Assembly: GCF_002367995.1 (NCBI RefSeq)
Contig: NZ_AP018207.1
Location: forward strand, 4,401,083-4,465,082
DNA: 64,000 bases
Source of the DNA: Calothrix brevissima NIES-22
GTDB taxonomy: Bacteria > Cyanobacteriota > Cyanobacteriia > Cyanobacteriales > Nostocaceae
Direction of reading: 5' to 3'
How positions within the stretch are numbered: the stretch's first letter is position 1; each line of letters opens with the position of its first letter. The notes beneath the pieces were generated by a model. That model saw only the letters and a list, made by a program, of their open reading frames with translations. It was not told the origin of the DNA and did not search any database. Position numbers and translations under genes: made by a program. Shown piece by piece: positions 43,193 through 52,693 of this stretch.

Positions 43193-43454
43193 AAATTGAA
43201 ACTCCTTTAGTTGAAATTAGCCGAGTCTAAGAGGCTTACAGATGCATTTTAAGTTTCTTTAACATCTGTTTTGATTATGATTAATGATTTTTGATTAAAA
43301 ATACTTTAATAGGTTAATTTATTTAATAAATTATGAATATATTTTCATCCTTCGTCAGAAATATTTTTTAACAGTTGCGCCGCACTCTAAAAAGTCCTAA
43401 AACTATAGAAGCTGAAATTTTATACACAATTAGAGTATAATTCACTACTTAAAA

Positions 43455-44897
43455 ATGCTAGATTCTCAACCTTTAAAGCGATCGCAACTGTATTTTGAAA
43501 GATTGATGGCAATTACCGCCACGGTAAATTTATGCTTAGTTTTGTTTAATTTAAGTTACGTACCTTGGCGTGATTTTTATTTACGAAAATTACCGCAAAT
43601 TACCCAAATTTACGACCCTATTAAGGGAATTGAACCCCATCGAGAAACCAATAATTATCTTAAAGCTGTAGAAGCATTAGAAGAACAGGTAAGCCAGACA
43701 GGGTTACAGTCACCCCAGGTAAAAGCCAAGCTAGAAGAAATCAACCGTCTGAGCATCGAGATAATAGAAAGCAATCCCTTTGCTGGAGTGGGGAAAAGTG
43801 GTACCTTAGAAAAAATCAAAAACCGAATGCGCGATCGCGTCGGTCAAGAATCTGCAAAACAAGCATTTAGAACTTTTTGGAGTCAGCCTTATTTATCGCA
43901 AAAGGGTTGGAATTCAGAAATTATTTTTTTCAAGAAAAATATTCGTCCCTTAATAGCCACAAACTACTATCGCCGCATTGGTGAAGATGGAGATTTACTC
44001 GATAATTTTTGGCTTATTGACATACCCTTTATCGGTTTATTTGCTGTTGAGTTGCTAGTCCGCAGCTTTTTAATCAAACGCAGCCATCCGGGTTTTAACT
44101 GGTTAGATGCTTTATTGTGGCGTTGGTACGATCTTTTATTATTGCTACCATTTTGGCGATGGTTGCGAGCGATCCCCGTGGTAATTCGTCTCGATCAAGC
44201 GCGGTTAGTAAATTTACGTCCAGTATGGCGACAAATTAATCAAGGAATCGTCGCCAATTTTGCCGAAGAAATCACAGAAATTGTCGTAATTAGGGTAATT
44301 AACCAAATTCAGGGATCGATTCAGCGAGGTGAATTTACCAATTGGCTCAAGCAACAAGAGAATTTGCGTCCATATATAGATATAAATAATGTTAATGAGA
44401 TAGAAGCGATCGCCGGAATTTTAGTTCAAACCGTCGTTTACCAAGTATTACCGCAAATTCAACCAGAAATTACCGCCATTTTACGCCACAACATCAACAC
44501 AGCCTTTCAGCAAGTACCCATGTACCGTAACTTGCAAACACTCCCCGGCGTAGGACAAACCCAAACCCAACTCAGCGAGCAACTAGCCACCCAAATCACC
44601 ACTAGTTTATATAATGCTGTAGTCAGCGCCGTCGAAGATCCCGTTGGCGCAAAACTCACCAGCAAACTCGTAGAACGCTTCAGCCAAGCTTTAGGTACAG
44701 AAATCCAGAAAAAACAAGTACTTACAGAACTGCAAAGTTTGCTATTCGACTTTTTAGAAGAAGTCAAACTCAACTACGTTCAGCGCCTATCCCAAGAAGA
44801 CATAGACCAAATCGTCGAGCAAACCAGACAACTACGTACCAGAGTTCCATTCCCCCCAGCAGTAGAAAGTAGCGCCCTAGCTAGGCGAGATCAGTAA
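43455..44897 (+). CDS. Conserved membrane protein of unknown function
   Basis: 480 residues. One N-terminal membrane helix (ITATVNLCLVLFNLSYVPW), a charged helical region, then a second membrane region at about residues 190-260 (FWLIDIPFIGLFAVELLVRSF and YDLLLLLPFWRWLRAIPVV, followed by IRLDQARLVNLRPV). The rest is helical and soluble (IVVIRVINQIQGSI to the end). The Arg-rich hydrophobic helix is loosely reminiscent of voltage-sensor segments, but I do not assert an ion channel. It is probably a conserved cyanobacterial family. ATG 43455 fits. A GGACAAGG repeat follows the stop. Confidence 0.65.
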   Translation: MLDSQPLKRSQLYFERLMAITATVNLCLVLFNLSYVPWRDFYLRKLPQITQIYDPIKGIEPHRETNNYLKAVEALEEQVSQTGLQSPQVKAKLEEINRLSIEIIESNPFAGVGKSGTLEKIKNRMRDRVGQESAKQAFRTFWSQPYLSQKGWNSEIIFFKKNIRPLIATNYYRRIGEDGDLLDNFWLIDIPFIGLFAVELLVRSFLIKRSHPGFNWLDALLWRWYDLLLLLPFWRWLRAIPVVIRLDQARLVNLRPVWRQINQGIVANFAEEITEIVVIRVINQIQGSIQRGEFTNWLKQQENLRPYIDINNVNEIEAIAGILVQTVVYQVLPQIQPEITAILRHNINTAFQQVPMYRNLQTLPGVGQTQTQLSEQLATQITTSLYNAVVSAVEDPVGAKLTSKLVERFSQALGTEIQKKQVLTELQSLLFDFLEEVKLNYVQRLSQEDIDQIVEQTRQLRTRVPFPPAVESSALARRDQ

Positions 44898-45000
44898 GGG
44901 AACAGGGAAGGGAGACAAGGAGGACAAGGAGGACAAGGGAGACAAGGAAGACAAATGACCAATGACAAATGACTAATGACCATTGACTAATGACCATTGA
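44898..45000. repeat. Composite tandem repeats (GGACAAGG-type then AATGACCA-type)
   Basis: GGGAGACAAGGAGGACAAGG units up to about 44953 switch to ATGACCAATGACAAATGAC units up to 45000. It lies directly upstream of the rimP leader. Confidence 0.8.
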
Positions 45001-45038
45001 CCACCTTCAAAAGAAATGCGCTAAACTCAGATCAGAGT

Positions 45039-45118
45039 CGAACTTTTTTGAGTTCGGCACAAGACTTCTTGGAAGATATCCCTATCGCAGGAAGTGGGTC
45101 GAAGCCCACTTTTTTTAT
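45039..45118 (+). promoter_or_regulatory. rimP leader with two hairpins, the second terminator-like
   Basis: CGAACT/AGTTCG (45039-45056) forms a first short hairpin. AAGTGGGT and GCCCACTT (45092-45111) form a second stem with a CGAA loop, followed directly by a T-run (45110-45116). The rimP start codon is only 12 nt later. This looks like an attenuator or ribosome-access control at the head of the rimP-nusA-infB cluster. Confidence 0.65.
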
Positions 45119-45129
45119 TGGATTTTTGC

Positions 45130-45591
45130 ATGACTCATCCCTTAGTCCCACAAATTATAGAATTGGCGACACCAGTAGCGGAAGAACTGGGATTAGAAAT
45201 TGTTGGCGTGGTTTTTCATACTAACCAACGTCCACCAATTTTACGGGTAGATATTCGTAATCCCCAGCAAGATACTGGATTAGATGATTGCGAACGCATG
45301 AGCCGTGCTTTAGAAGCTTCCTTAGATGCGGTGGAGATTATTCCAGATACTTATGTCTTGGAAGTGTCTAGTCCTGGTATTTCGCGACAACTGGTGACAG
45401 ACAGGGAATTTATTTCTTTCAAAGGATTTCCTGTAATCGTTTCCACTTCTCCACCCCACGACGGACAGCAAGAGTGGACAGGTCAGTTGATTCGCCGGGA
45501 TGAGCAAACGGTTTATTTAAACCAAAAAGGTCGTGTAGTCGAAATTCCCCGTACTCTCATCACTAGGGTACAGATGGACGAACGCCGATAA
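45130..45591 (+). CDS. rimP: Ribosome maturation factor RimP
   Basis: 153 residues. RimP assists maturation of the 30S subunit. The family pattern is clear: [70 protein letters not shown] (the VSSPGxxRPLxxxxxF signature) and [21 protein letters not shown] 45130 (MTHPLVPQ) is chosen because an upstream in-frame GTG (45094) lies within the leader terminator stem. First gene of the rimP-nusA-ylxR-infB cluster. Confidence 0.93.
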   Translation: MTHPLVPQIIELATPVAEELGLEIVGVVFHTNQRPPILRVDIRNPQQDTGLDDCERMSRALEASLDAVEIIPDTYVLEVSSPGISRQLVTDREFISFKGFPVIVSTSPPHDGQQEWTGQLIRRDEQTVYLNQKGRVVEIPRTLITRVQMDERR

Positions 45592-45599
45592 CCAAGGGG

Positions 45600-45655
45600 A
45601 TAGAGGCTAGAGGCTAGAGGCTAGAGGCTAGAGGCTAGAGGCTAGGGACTAGAGT
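45600..45655. repeat. GAGGCTA heptamer array
   Basis: Six to seven copies of GAGGCTA then GGGACTAGAG, in the rimP-nusA gap. A complementary array (CTAGTCC/CTAATCC type) lies 80-190 bp downstream. Confidence 0.9.
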
Positions 45656-45733
45656 AAATGTTTTCTCTAATCCTTAGTCTCTTATGTGTAGTTATCACTA
45701 CATATTATCTAGTCTCTAATCTCTATTCTCTCA

Positions 45734-45795
45734 TCCCTAGCCCCTAGTCCCTAATCCCTAGTCCCTAGTCCCTAATCCCTAATCCCTATTCCTTA
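45734..45795. repeat. CTAGTCC/CTAATCC heptamer array
   Basis: About eight heptamers, complementary in type to the array at 45600-45655, ending shortly before the nusA ribosome-binding site (AAAGGAGAT). In RNA the two arrays could pair. Confidence 0.9.
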
Positions 45796-45816
45796 ATTTT
45801 TAAAGGAGATTATTTT

Positions 45817-47136
45817 ATGTCAATGGTTAGTTTACCTGGATTAAAAGATTTAATTGAAAGTATCAGTCGCGAACGTAATTTACCTCGGCTTGCAGTGCAA
45901 TCAGCAATTAGAGAAGCCTTACTTAAAGGTTACGAACGCTACCGTCGTGCCCAAAATTTAGAGCGCAAACAATTTGATGAAGATTACTTTGATAACTTTG
46001 AAGTTGAACTAGATATTGAAGGTGAAGGTTTTCGCGTTCTGTCTACAAAAACTATAGTTGAAGAAGTTAGTAATACCGATCATCAAATATCCTTAGATGA
46101 AGTGCAACAAGTAGCACCAGAAGCACAGTTAGGTGATTCTGTAGTGTTAGATGTCACCCCAGACCAAGGTGAATTTGGGCGGATGGCGGCGATGCAAACC
46201 AAGCAAGTATTGGCGCAAAAATTGCGGGATCAACAGCGCCAGATGGTGCAAGAAGAATTCCAAGACTTAGAAAGCACAGTGTTACAAGCCAGAGTTTTGC
46301 GGTTTGAGCGTCAATCAGTAATTTTGGCTGTCAGCAGTGGCTTTGGTCAACCAGAAGTAGAAGCAGAATTACCGAAACGCGAACAATTACCTAATGATAA
46401 TTACCGAGCCAACGCTACATTTAAGGTATATCTCAAAAAAGTTTCTCAAGGACAGCAAAGAGGCCCGCAATTATTGGTATCCCGTGCTGATGCGGGTTTA
46501 GTAGTTTATTTATTTGCTAACGAAGTCCCCGAAATTGAAGATGAAGTCGTGCGGATTGTCGCCGTAGCTAGAGAAGCTAATCCCCCTTCCCGTTACGTAG
46601 GCCCTCGGACTAAAATTGCTGTTGATACCCTCGATCGCGATGTCGATCCAGTCGGTGCTTGTATCGGCGCGCGGGGATCGCGGATTCAAGTGGTAGTCAA
46701 CGAATTACGAGGTGAAAAAATCGATGTCATTCGCTGGTCTCCAGATCCAGCCACCTACATTGCCAATGCGCTCAGTCCAGCCAGGGTAGATGAAGTACGC
46801 CTCATGGACCCAGAAACTCGGCAAACCCATGTACTAGTAGCTGAAGACCAACTCAGCTTGGCAATTGGTAAAGAAGGGCAAAACGTCAGATTAGCAGCAC
46901 GTTTAACTGGTTGGAAGATTGACATCAAAGATAAAGCAAAATACGACCATGCCGCAGAAGATGCTAAATTCCTGGCATCTCGTGCTAAATATCAAGCAGA
47001 ACAAGAAGAATTAGAAGATGAAGAAGAACTAGAAGAATTAGAAGAACTAGAAGAATTAGAAGAACTAGAAGATGATGAAAATCAGGAAGAATTAGAATTA
47101 GAAGATGACTCTTTTGATAAAAATGATGACGAGTAG
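45817..47136 (+). CDS. nusA: Transcription elongation/termination factor NusA
   Basis: 439 residues. N-terminal RNAP-binding domain (LPRLAVQSAIREALLKGYERY), S1 domain (about 130-200, VLQARVLRFERQSVILAV), and KH domains with PVGACIGARGSRIQVVVNELRGEKID and LSLAIGKEGQNVRLAARLTGWKI. The C-terminal acidic repeats of proteobacterial NusA are absent; instead there is a short low-complexity tail of EELEELEELE type (GAAGAATTA repeats in DNA), as in many cyanobacteria. AAAGGAGAT precedes ATG 45817 at good spacing. Confidence 0.95.
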   Translation: MSMVSLPGLKDLIESISRERNLPRLAVQSAIREALLKGYERYRRAQNLERKQFDEDYFDNFEVELDIEGEGFRVLSTKTIVEEVSNTDHQISLDEVQQVAPEAQLGDSVVLDVTPDQGEFGRMAAMQTKQVLAQKLRDQQRQMVQEEFQDLESTVLQARVLRFERQSVILAVSSGFGQPEVEAELPKREQLPNDNYRANATFKVYLKKVSQGQQRGPQLLVSRADAGLVVYLFANEVPEIEDEVVRIVAVAREANPPSRYVGPRTKIAVDTLDRDVDPVGACIGARGSRIQVVVNELRGEKIDVIRWSPDPATYIANALSPARVDEVRLMDPETRQTHVLVAEDQLSLAIGKEGQNVRLAARLTGWKIDIKDKAKYDHAAEDAKFLASRAKYQAEQEELEDEEELEELEELEELEELEDDENQEELELEDDSFDKNDDE

Positions 47137-47282
47137 TTTAGTAATTTTATGGAGTTTTGGTAAGATTCTTTACAGGAAGTTTATAGAAATTACCTGACAT
47201 TTAGCAACCTTGGTAAAAGCAAAAATAGATGGGCAACCTCTATTTTTTAACCAAACTGCTAAAGTGAGGTAGCACAAAATAA

Positions 47283-47558
47283 ATGAAACCAAATTATCGG
47301 CGATGTATAAGTTGTCGCCGAGTAGCACTAAAAGAAGAGTTTTGGCGGATTGTCCGCGTCTTTGAGTCGAGAACGGTACAATTAGATGAGGGCATGGGGC
47401 GTTCTGCCTATATATGCCCGCAAACTAGCTGCCTGCAAGCGGCTCAGAAAAAAAATCGACTAGGGCGATCGCTACATGCAACAGTGCCAGAAACACTGTA
47501 CCAGACATTGTGGCAGCGTCTAGCCAAAAGCAATCACCAGTCATCAAATTCTAGTTAA
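47283..47558 (+). CDS. ylxR: YlxR/RnpM family protein (DUF448)
   Basis: 91 residues. The DUF448 signature is visible: RRCISCRRVALKEEFWRIVR (usually RxCxxCR), GRSAYICPQTSCLQAA and KKNRLGRSL. The family binds RNA; the Bacillus/Clostridium homologue RnpM was reported to modulate RNase P. Its place between nusA and infB is conserved in many bacteria. ATG 47283 follows a weak GAGGTAGC. The 47137-47282 gap and 47559-47736 gap show nothing else. Confidence 0.92.
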   Translation: MKPNYRRCISCRRVALKEEFWRIVRVFESRTVQLDEGMGRSAYICPQTSCLQAAQKKNRLGRSLHATVPETLYQTLWQRLAKSNHQSSNSS

Positions 47559-47736
47559 AGAAATTTGTGACGGTAATCTCTAGTGAGTTTTGCTAATAGC
47601 CGAACTTAGGCTAGCAACATCATCTCTCTAGAATGCTTGGGTTAGTGCCAAAATAGTAAAGGGGTGTAGTTGAGAAACGGCTCTCATACAATCTGGTGAG
47701 AGGTGGAGCAATACTCCCAACAAGTTTTACTCGATT

Positions 47737-47970
47737 GTGTTGTGGAAGACTCAGAATCAGCAAAACAAAAAACTACAGAATGGCAAACTGGTAGCGCTAT
47801 TGCGCGGTTCGGCGTCAACCATCATTTTGGGTGGAGATGCCAAGATTAACCGAGACATCTCTCTTTCCTTATTGGAGGCACCGCAAAAATCTAAACGGCA
47901 ACCAAAAAACAGTAATCAAAGGATGGAGATGTCACAAACCAGGCAACCATCCGCTAAAACTGTAAATTAA
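47737..47970 (+). CDS. Small basic protein between ylxR and infB
   Basis: 77 residues from a GTG start: [20 protein letters not shown], then [21 protein letters not shown] and a Gln/Lys/Asn-rich tail. The [11 protein letters not shown] stretch is faintly like L7Ae-type proteins, which occur at this position (between nusA/ylxR and infB) in other bacteria as YlxQ, but the protein is too short and divergent for a firm call. It ends 13 bp before infB, on the same strand, with AAAGGGGAAG between. Probably part of the operon. Confidence 0.5.
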   Translation: MLWKTQNQQNKKLQNGKLVALLRGSASTIILGGDAKINRDISLSLLEAPQKSKRQPKNSNQRMEMSQTRQPSAKTVN

Positions 47971-47983
47971 AGGGGAAGAGTGC

Positions 47984-50900
47984 ATGAACAACGGCAAAGT
48001 TAGAATCTATGACTTATCAAAGGAATTAAATTTGGATAACAAAGAGCTATTAGCAATATGCGACCAGCTCAACATCGCGGTCAAAAGCCATAGCAGTACA
48101 ATTTCAGATTCGGAAGCCGAACGCATTCGTTCAGCTGCAGAAAAACTCGCAACTACGAGTGGTTCGGCAAAAAAAGAAACTATATCCAATCATCCCAACG
48201 GTTCACAAGCTGGCTCGAAAAACCGACCAGCCGCACCCCACAAACAACAAATTTTGGAAATTCGTAAACCCAAAATATTGAGAAATCCTACATCCAACGC
48301 CCCAGAGGCGTCAGTTGCAATCAATAACCAACTTGCTTCTTCTGAAGCTAATCCTCCCTCTCCTCCAAGGCCTTTTGCCACACCAGTCTCGCCCATGCAG
48401 CCGACGGCACCAACTCGACCTGTACCCCGGAATGTGTCTGAGACCCCACAGCAACCAGCTGTCACAGACGCAGATCGCAAGCCTCAACCTCAGCCAACAG
48501 AAAAAATAGCAGCAGAAAAATCGGAAAAACCGGAAAGACCAGAAAAACCAAATACATCGCGGCCCAGACCAGAAAAACCGCAAAAACCACAACTAGTAGC
48601 CCCGCCCGCTCGACCTGTGGCTGAAGCAGCAGAAGCGCCGGAGTCACTGACTCAAGCAGATAAACCGATCCTCAAGCGCGAACGTCAGCAACGGCGGGAT
48701 GAAGACCGGGAGCAAATTAAGCCCAAGGCAGGAAAGCCAGCAACCGATCAATCTCCTCAGTCTTTGCCCCAAAAACAGTCTCGTCCGACGCCAGCACCAG
48801 TCAAGCCGGAAAACAGAGGCAATCGACCACCAGGCGCACCAGGACAATTTGGCGATGCACCGTCACGACCCAGCAAACCAGTACGTCCTAGTGAAGCTGT
48901 AGCAGCGATGCCAGTGGCTACCCCACCCAGACCGATGCAAGGCGGTGGCGGTAAAGCAGCAGCTATCGTCGATGAAGTAGTGCCACCAGATCTGCTGGAC
49001 TTAAAACGTCCCACTCCACCCCGTCCGGCAAAAGGTGGTAAAAAGTGGCAAGAAGAAGAAATTATTGACGAAATCAAGGAAAAATCAGGGAAGGCAGGCG
49101 TTAAAGGCAAGCGTATCAAGCCAGTCCTTGATGATGATTTTGAAGATGAAGATTTACTAGATGAAGAAGGGCTAGAAATACCAGCTACTGTCCAAGTAAG
49201 CTTGTCAATTGCTCGTCCGCCCAAGCCCAAGGCAGCTAGACCGACACAGCAACCAGCTGTAGCGATCGCCGGCCCCACAACCAGAGGTAAAAGAGCGCCA
49301 GCTAACCGCGACCAAAATCGCCGTCAAGAGAATGTAGAAGTCAAGCGCGAGCGACCAGCGAAAGTTGTGGTCACAGGCCCCTTGACAGTCCAAGAACTGG
49401 CAGATCTTTTGGTTGTCGCCGATACAGAGATTGTGAAAATCCTGTTCATGAAAGGCATGGCAGTGAGTATCACCCAAAATCTCGATATTCCCACCATTAC
49501 TTTGGTAGCCAAAGAGCTAGAAGTAGAAGTGGAAACTGCTGAACCAGAAGCAGAAGCCCGCAAAGTCACAGAAATGCTCGATTTGGCAGACATGGAAAAT
49601 CTCCATCGTCGTCCGCCAGTAGTGACAATCATGGGTCACGTAGACCACGGTAAAACTACCCTACTGGATTCCATTCGCAAAACCAAAGTGGCAGCAGGCG
49701 AAGCAGGCGGGATCACCCAGCACATTGGTGCTTACCATGTTGACATCGAACATGAAGGTCAGCCACATCAAATTGTCTTTCTGGATACTCCCGGTCACGA
49801 AGCCTTTACGGCAATGCGGGCTAGAGGAGCTAGGGTGACAGACATTGCCGTGTTGGTAGTAGCTGCTGATGATGGCGTGCGTCCCCAAACTATCGAAGCG
49901 ATTAGCCATGCTCAAGCGGCAGAAGTGCCCATTGTTGTAGCAATTAACAAGATTGACAAAGAAGGCGCACAACCAGAGCGGGTGAAACAAGAATTAACTA
50001 ATTATGGTCTCACCGCCGAAGATTGGGGTGGTGAAACAATCATGGTACCTGTGAGTGCGATCAAGGGCGAAAACCTGGATACACTCCTAGAAATGATTCT
50101 GTTGGTGGCTGAAGTTGGCGAACTATCTGCTAACCCAGACCGTCCGGCGAAAGGCACCGTCATTGAAGCTCATTTGGATAAAGCTAAGGGAGCAGTTGCT
50201 ACCTTGTTGATCCAAAATGGTACCCTGAAGGTAGGCGATATGTTAGTCGCAGGCTCGGCATTTGGTAAAGTCCGGGCAATGGTAGATGACCGAGGTAAGA
50301 GAGTTGAAGCTGGTAGCCCTTCCTTTGCAGTGGAAGTACTGGGTTTAAGCGACGTTCCTGCCGCAGGTGATGAATTCGAGGTCTTCGAGAACGAAAAAGA
50401 AGCTCGTACCTTAGCAGGCGATCGCGCCGACAAACAGCGTCAATCTCGCTTACTCCAAGGTCGCGTTACCTTAACAACTTTATCGGCCCAAGCACAAGAA
50501 GGCGAGTTGAAAGAACTCAACTTAATCCTCAAAGCCGATGTCCAAGGTTCAGTGGAAGCTATTGTGGGATCGCTCAGACAAATCCCGCAAAACGAAGTCC
50601 AAATTCGGATGCTATTAGCTACGGCTGGCGAAATCACCGAAACAGATATCGACTTAGCTGCTGCTAGTAACGCCGTCATTATTGGCTTCAACACCACTTA
50701 CGCCAGTGGCGCTAGACAAGCCGCCGATGAAGCGGGTGTCGATGTCCGGGAATACAACATCATCTACAAACTCCTAGAAGATATTCAAGGAGCCTTAGAA
50801 GGTTTGTTAGAACCGGAATTGGTCGAAGAACCTTTAGGTCAAACCGAAGTGCGTGCCGTTTTCCCAGTTGGTCGGGGAGCTGTGGCTGGTTGTTACGTTC

Positions 50901-51130
50901 AATCTGGCAAACTCGTCCGCAACTGCAAACTGCGGGTACGTCGCGGCGGTAAGGTAGTTTACGAAGGCGTTCTCGATTCCCTCAAACGGATGAAAGAAGA
51001 TGCCCGCGAAGTCAATGCCGGTTATGAATGCGGTATCGGCATAGATAAATTCCATGATTGGGCTGAAGGTGACATCATCGAAGCTTATCAAATGGTTACC
51101 AAGCGTCGCACGCTGACATTGACAAAGTAG
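47984..51130 (+). CDS. infB: Translation initiation factor IF-2
   Basis: 1048 residues. IF2 N-terminal domain at the start ([25 protein letters not shown]-type; here [19 protein letters not shown]), then a long Pro/Arg/Lys-rich linker to about residue 400, a second IF2_N ([20 protein letters not shown]), and the GTPase: [12 protein letters not shown] (G1), GGITQHIG (G2), DTPGHEAF (G3), NKID (G4) and SAIKG (G5). Domains II, III and IV follow ([30 protein letters not shown]). The long N-terminal extension is typical of cyanobacteria. AAAGGGGAAGAG precedes ATG 47984. Confidence 0.96.
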   Translation: MNNGKVRIYDLSKELNLDNKELLAICDQLNIAVKSHSSTISDSEAERIRSAAEKLATTSGSAKKETISNHPNGSQAGSKNRPAAPHKQQILEIRKPKILRNPTSNAPEASVAINNQLASSEANPPSPPRPFATPVSPMQPTAPTRPVPRNVSETPQQPAVTDADRKPQPQPTEKIAAEKSEKPERPEKPNTSRPRPEKPQKPQLVAPPARPVAEAAEAPESLTQADKPILKRERQQRRDEDREQIKPKAGKPATDQSPQSLPQKQSRPTPAPVKPENRGNRPPGAPGQFGDAPSRPSKPVRPSEAVAAMPVATPPRPMQGGGGKAAAIVDEVVPPDLLDLKRPTPPRPAKGGKKWQEEEIIDEIKEKSGKAGVKGKRIKPVLDDDFEDEDLLDEEGLEIPATVQVSLSIARPPKPKAARPTQQPAVAIAGPTTRGKRAPANRDQNRRQENVEVKRERPAKVVVTGPLTVQELADLLVVADTEIVKILFMKGMAVSITQNLDIPTITLVAKELEVEVETAEPEAEARKVTEMLDLADMENLHRRPPVVTIMGHVDHGKTTLLDSIRKTKVAAGEAGGITQHIGAYHVDIEHEGQPHQIVFLDTPGHEAFTAMRARGARVTDIAVLVVAADDGVRPQTIEAISHAQAAEVPIVVAINKIDKEGAQPERVKQELTNYGLTAEDWGGETIMVPVSAIKGENLDTLLEMILLVAEVGELSANPDRPAKGTVIEAHLDKAKGAVATLLIQNGTLKVGDMLVAGSAFGKVRAMVDDRGKRVEAGSPSFAVEVLGLSDVPAAGDEFEVFENEKEARTLAGDRADKQRQSRLLQGRVTLTTLSAQAQEGELKELNLILKADVQGSVEAIVGSLRQIPQNEVQIRMLLATAGEITETDIDLAAASNAVIIGFNTTYASGARQAADEAGVDVREYNIIYKLLEDIQGALEGLLEPELVEEPLGQTEVRAVFPVGRGAVAGCYVQSGKLVRNCKLRVRRGGKVVYEGVLDSLKRMKEDAREVNAGYECGIGIDKFHDWAEGDIIEAYQMVTKRRTLTLTK

Positions 51131-51247
51131 TGTTGAGTCTACTAGTGCTGAGTTCTAAGTCAAGTTGTGAGTTTTGAGTTCATTCTCAAAATTCCAACTA
51201 CTAACTTACAACTCAGCACTGATGACTTACAAGGCATGAATGTAAAT

Positions 51248-51901
51248 ATGGCCTCATTTCGCTCTGAACCGATTTTGTGGATTCATCTCGCCGGTTTGGC
51301 GACTCTGCCGATTTTTTTGTTTTTGTGTGTGTTGTTCCTATCCATAGGCGAGCCAGTCTTACCCGTATGGATGGAACTCTTTTTAGTAGCTGCCATCGGC
51401 GTTTTACCACTGCTGTGGATGCAATTAAGTCGTCCTTTTTACATATTCGCTATTTTGGGCATTGCTCTTAAGCCAGAAAATTTGACTGAAGAGCAGCGTA
51501 AGATGCTTTGTTTAATTAATACAAATTTAAATCGCTTTTTGGCCGTTTTAGCCGCAATATTATTAGTAGGGGTGCTGTGGCAGATATATCAAATTACTCC
51601 ACTGGTAGCAAACATTGCCAGTTTTCTACCTCAATGGCGGAGTGTGGGATTACTGCTCGCTGCTTTAGCTTTTTTAGCCAGCAATTTGTTTTTGCAAATT
51701 CCCGTGAGTGTAGCCAGACTTTTGGTGACGAATGACACAGAATTTGCAGCCATAAAACCATTACCTTTAGAAAAGATTCAGCAGGATTTCACCATCGTAG
51801 GGGTACGGGTTAATCAAATATTGCCCCAGTTATTTCACTCCCTATGGGGAAGGAAAAAAAGCACAGAACCACCCCAAGCAGAAAACTCCGATGAAGGTTA
51901 G
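51248..51901 (+). CDS. Conserved cyanobacterial low-complexity-tail membrane protein
   Basis: From ATG 51248 the protein has 217 residues and four or so membrane helices: PILWIHLAGLATLPIFLFLC, LFLVAAIGVLPLLWMQ, FLAVLAAILLVGVLWQIY and SVGLLLAALAFLASNLFLQI. A charged tail (RKKSTEPPQAENSDEG) follows. The frame extends upstream to 51167, but those codons are a repeat-like AACTCAGCACT region and not protein-like. A start at 51236 (MNVNMAS) is also possible. It follows infB closely but is probably a separate unit. Function unknown. Confidence 0.75.
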   Translation: MASFRSEPILWIHLAGLATLPIFLFLCVLFLSIGEPVLPVWMELFLVAAIGVLPLLWMQLSRPFYIFAILGIALKPENLTEEQRKMLCLINTNLNRFLAVLAAILLVGVLWQIYQITPLVANIASFLPQWRSVGLLLAALAFLASNLFLQIPVSVARLLVTNDTEFAAIKPLPLEKIQQDFTIVGVRVNQILPQLFHSLWGRKKSTEPPQAENSDEG

Positions 51902-51934
51902 GGACTTACAAAAAATAAATTACCCACATTTCCT

Positions 51935-51986
51935 AGTGCGAGCATCTTGCTCGCTGGTGTTTAAAAGCGAGCAAGATGCTCGCACT
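51935..51986. terminator. Perfect 21-bp inverted repeat (dispersed hairpin, possible terminator)
   Basis: AGTGCGAGCATCTTGCTCGCT and its exact complement are separated by a 10-nt loop GGTGTTTAAA. Each arm also contains a short internal palindrome (GCGAGCATCTTGCTCGC), so a cruciform or branched RNA is possible. There is no T-run after it. It lies 34 bp after a stop codon. This type is a known dispersed repeat style in cyanobacteria. Confidence 0.7.
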
Positions 51987-52111
51987 ACAAATTTATTGGG
52001 TATTTAAAAAATTGGATGTCCCTTAGGCAGATTTAAACTGTCTCCTGCAGAGAGTTGTCTGAAAATGAGAACTGCGCTAAATTTTGAAGTAAAACCAAGG
52101 AATGAGAAATT

Positions 52112-52309
52112 ATGGCTCAAATTCCCACCTCTAGCGATCGCCAATTTACTGATGATAGTGAAATTTGGCACAGCCTGAAATACGCGATCGCCGCTAGTTC
52201 CGGCTTCCAACGCTGGCAATTAGAACATCATGTACAATTACAAGGGCTGCGTTTAGAACAACAAGTACAGCGCTATTTGCGGGAAACTTTAGAAACACTG
52301 GCTTACTAA
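52112..52309 (+). CDS. Small conserved cyanobacterial protein
   Basis: 65 residues: MAQIPTSSDRQFTDDSEIW, then LKYAIAASSGFQRWQLE and a helix LRLEQQVQRYLRETLETLAY. Two HIP1 sites lie within the gene. AAGGAATGAGAAATT precedes ATG 52112. It has the look of a small, helical, soluble protein conserved in cyanobacteria; no domain or function is assigned. Confidence 0.65.
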   Translation: MAQIPTSSDRQFTDDSEIWHSLKYAIAASSGFQRWQLEHHVQLQGLRLEQQVQRYLRETLETLAY

Positions 52310-52450
52310 ATAAAAATTAAACCCATATTTTCAGTTAGCTAGCAAATAATGAAGTTGACGGTAGCTCATCTCCTGTAACTTCTACTTCACATAGAGAAGC
52401 GTCTAGAATTATTTCCTAGAGACTGCTAATAAAAAATATCTCACTCATTA

Positions 52451-52492
52451 ATAGGGTGCGTTAAAGTTTGTTAACGTGCCCTATTGTTTTTT
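52451..52492 (+). terminator. Terminator hairpin
   Basis: ATAGGGTGCGTTAA and TTAACGTGCCCTAT form a 14-bp stem with one mismatch pair and a 6-nt loop AGTTTG, followed by TGTTTTTT. It lies in the 52310-52693 gap; the remainder is AT-rich upstream region of the beta-helix/SLH gene. Confidence 0.75.
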
Positions 52493-52693
52493 AATTAGCA
52501 TATTTTGTCTATTAATTCTGGCACTGTAATATTTATTAATAAAACAAAAAAAGTTTTTTACTTACGTATTTCAGAATTTAGCTGATCATTCGCTAACAAT
52601 CCGGTATAGTTTTGCATGGGTTTGGTAGCTAAATAGCTGCTACCTCAAACCTTGTTTAAGGTAACCTAATTCAGCACTTCACAGACTTAAAAA

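Noticed and set aside
43455-44897. Ion channel assignment for the 480-residue membrane protein
   Set aside because: A basic hydrophobic helix alone is not enough; no pore or selectivity motif is visible.
48007-51091. Many antisense frames over infB (60-173 residues)
   Set aside because: The GC-richer, Pro-rich infB sequence leaves long antisense frames open; none has a ribosome-binding site or recognisable domain.
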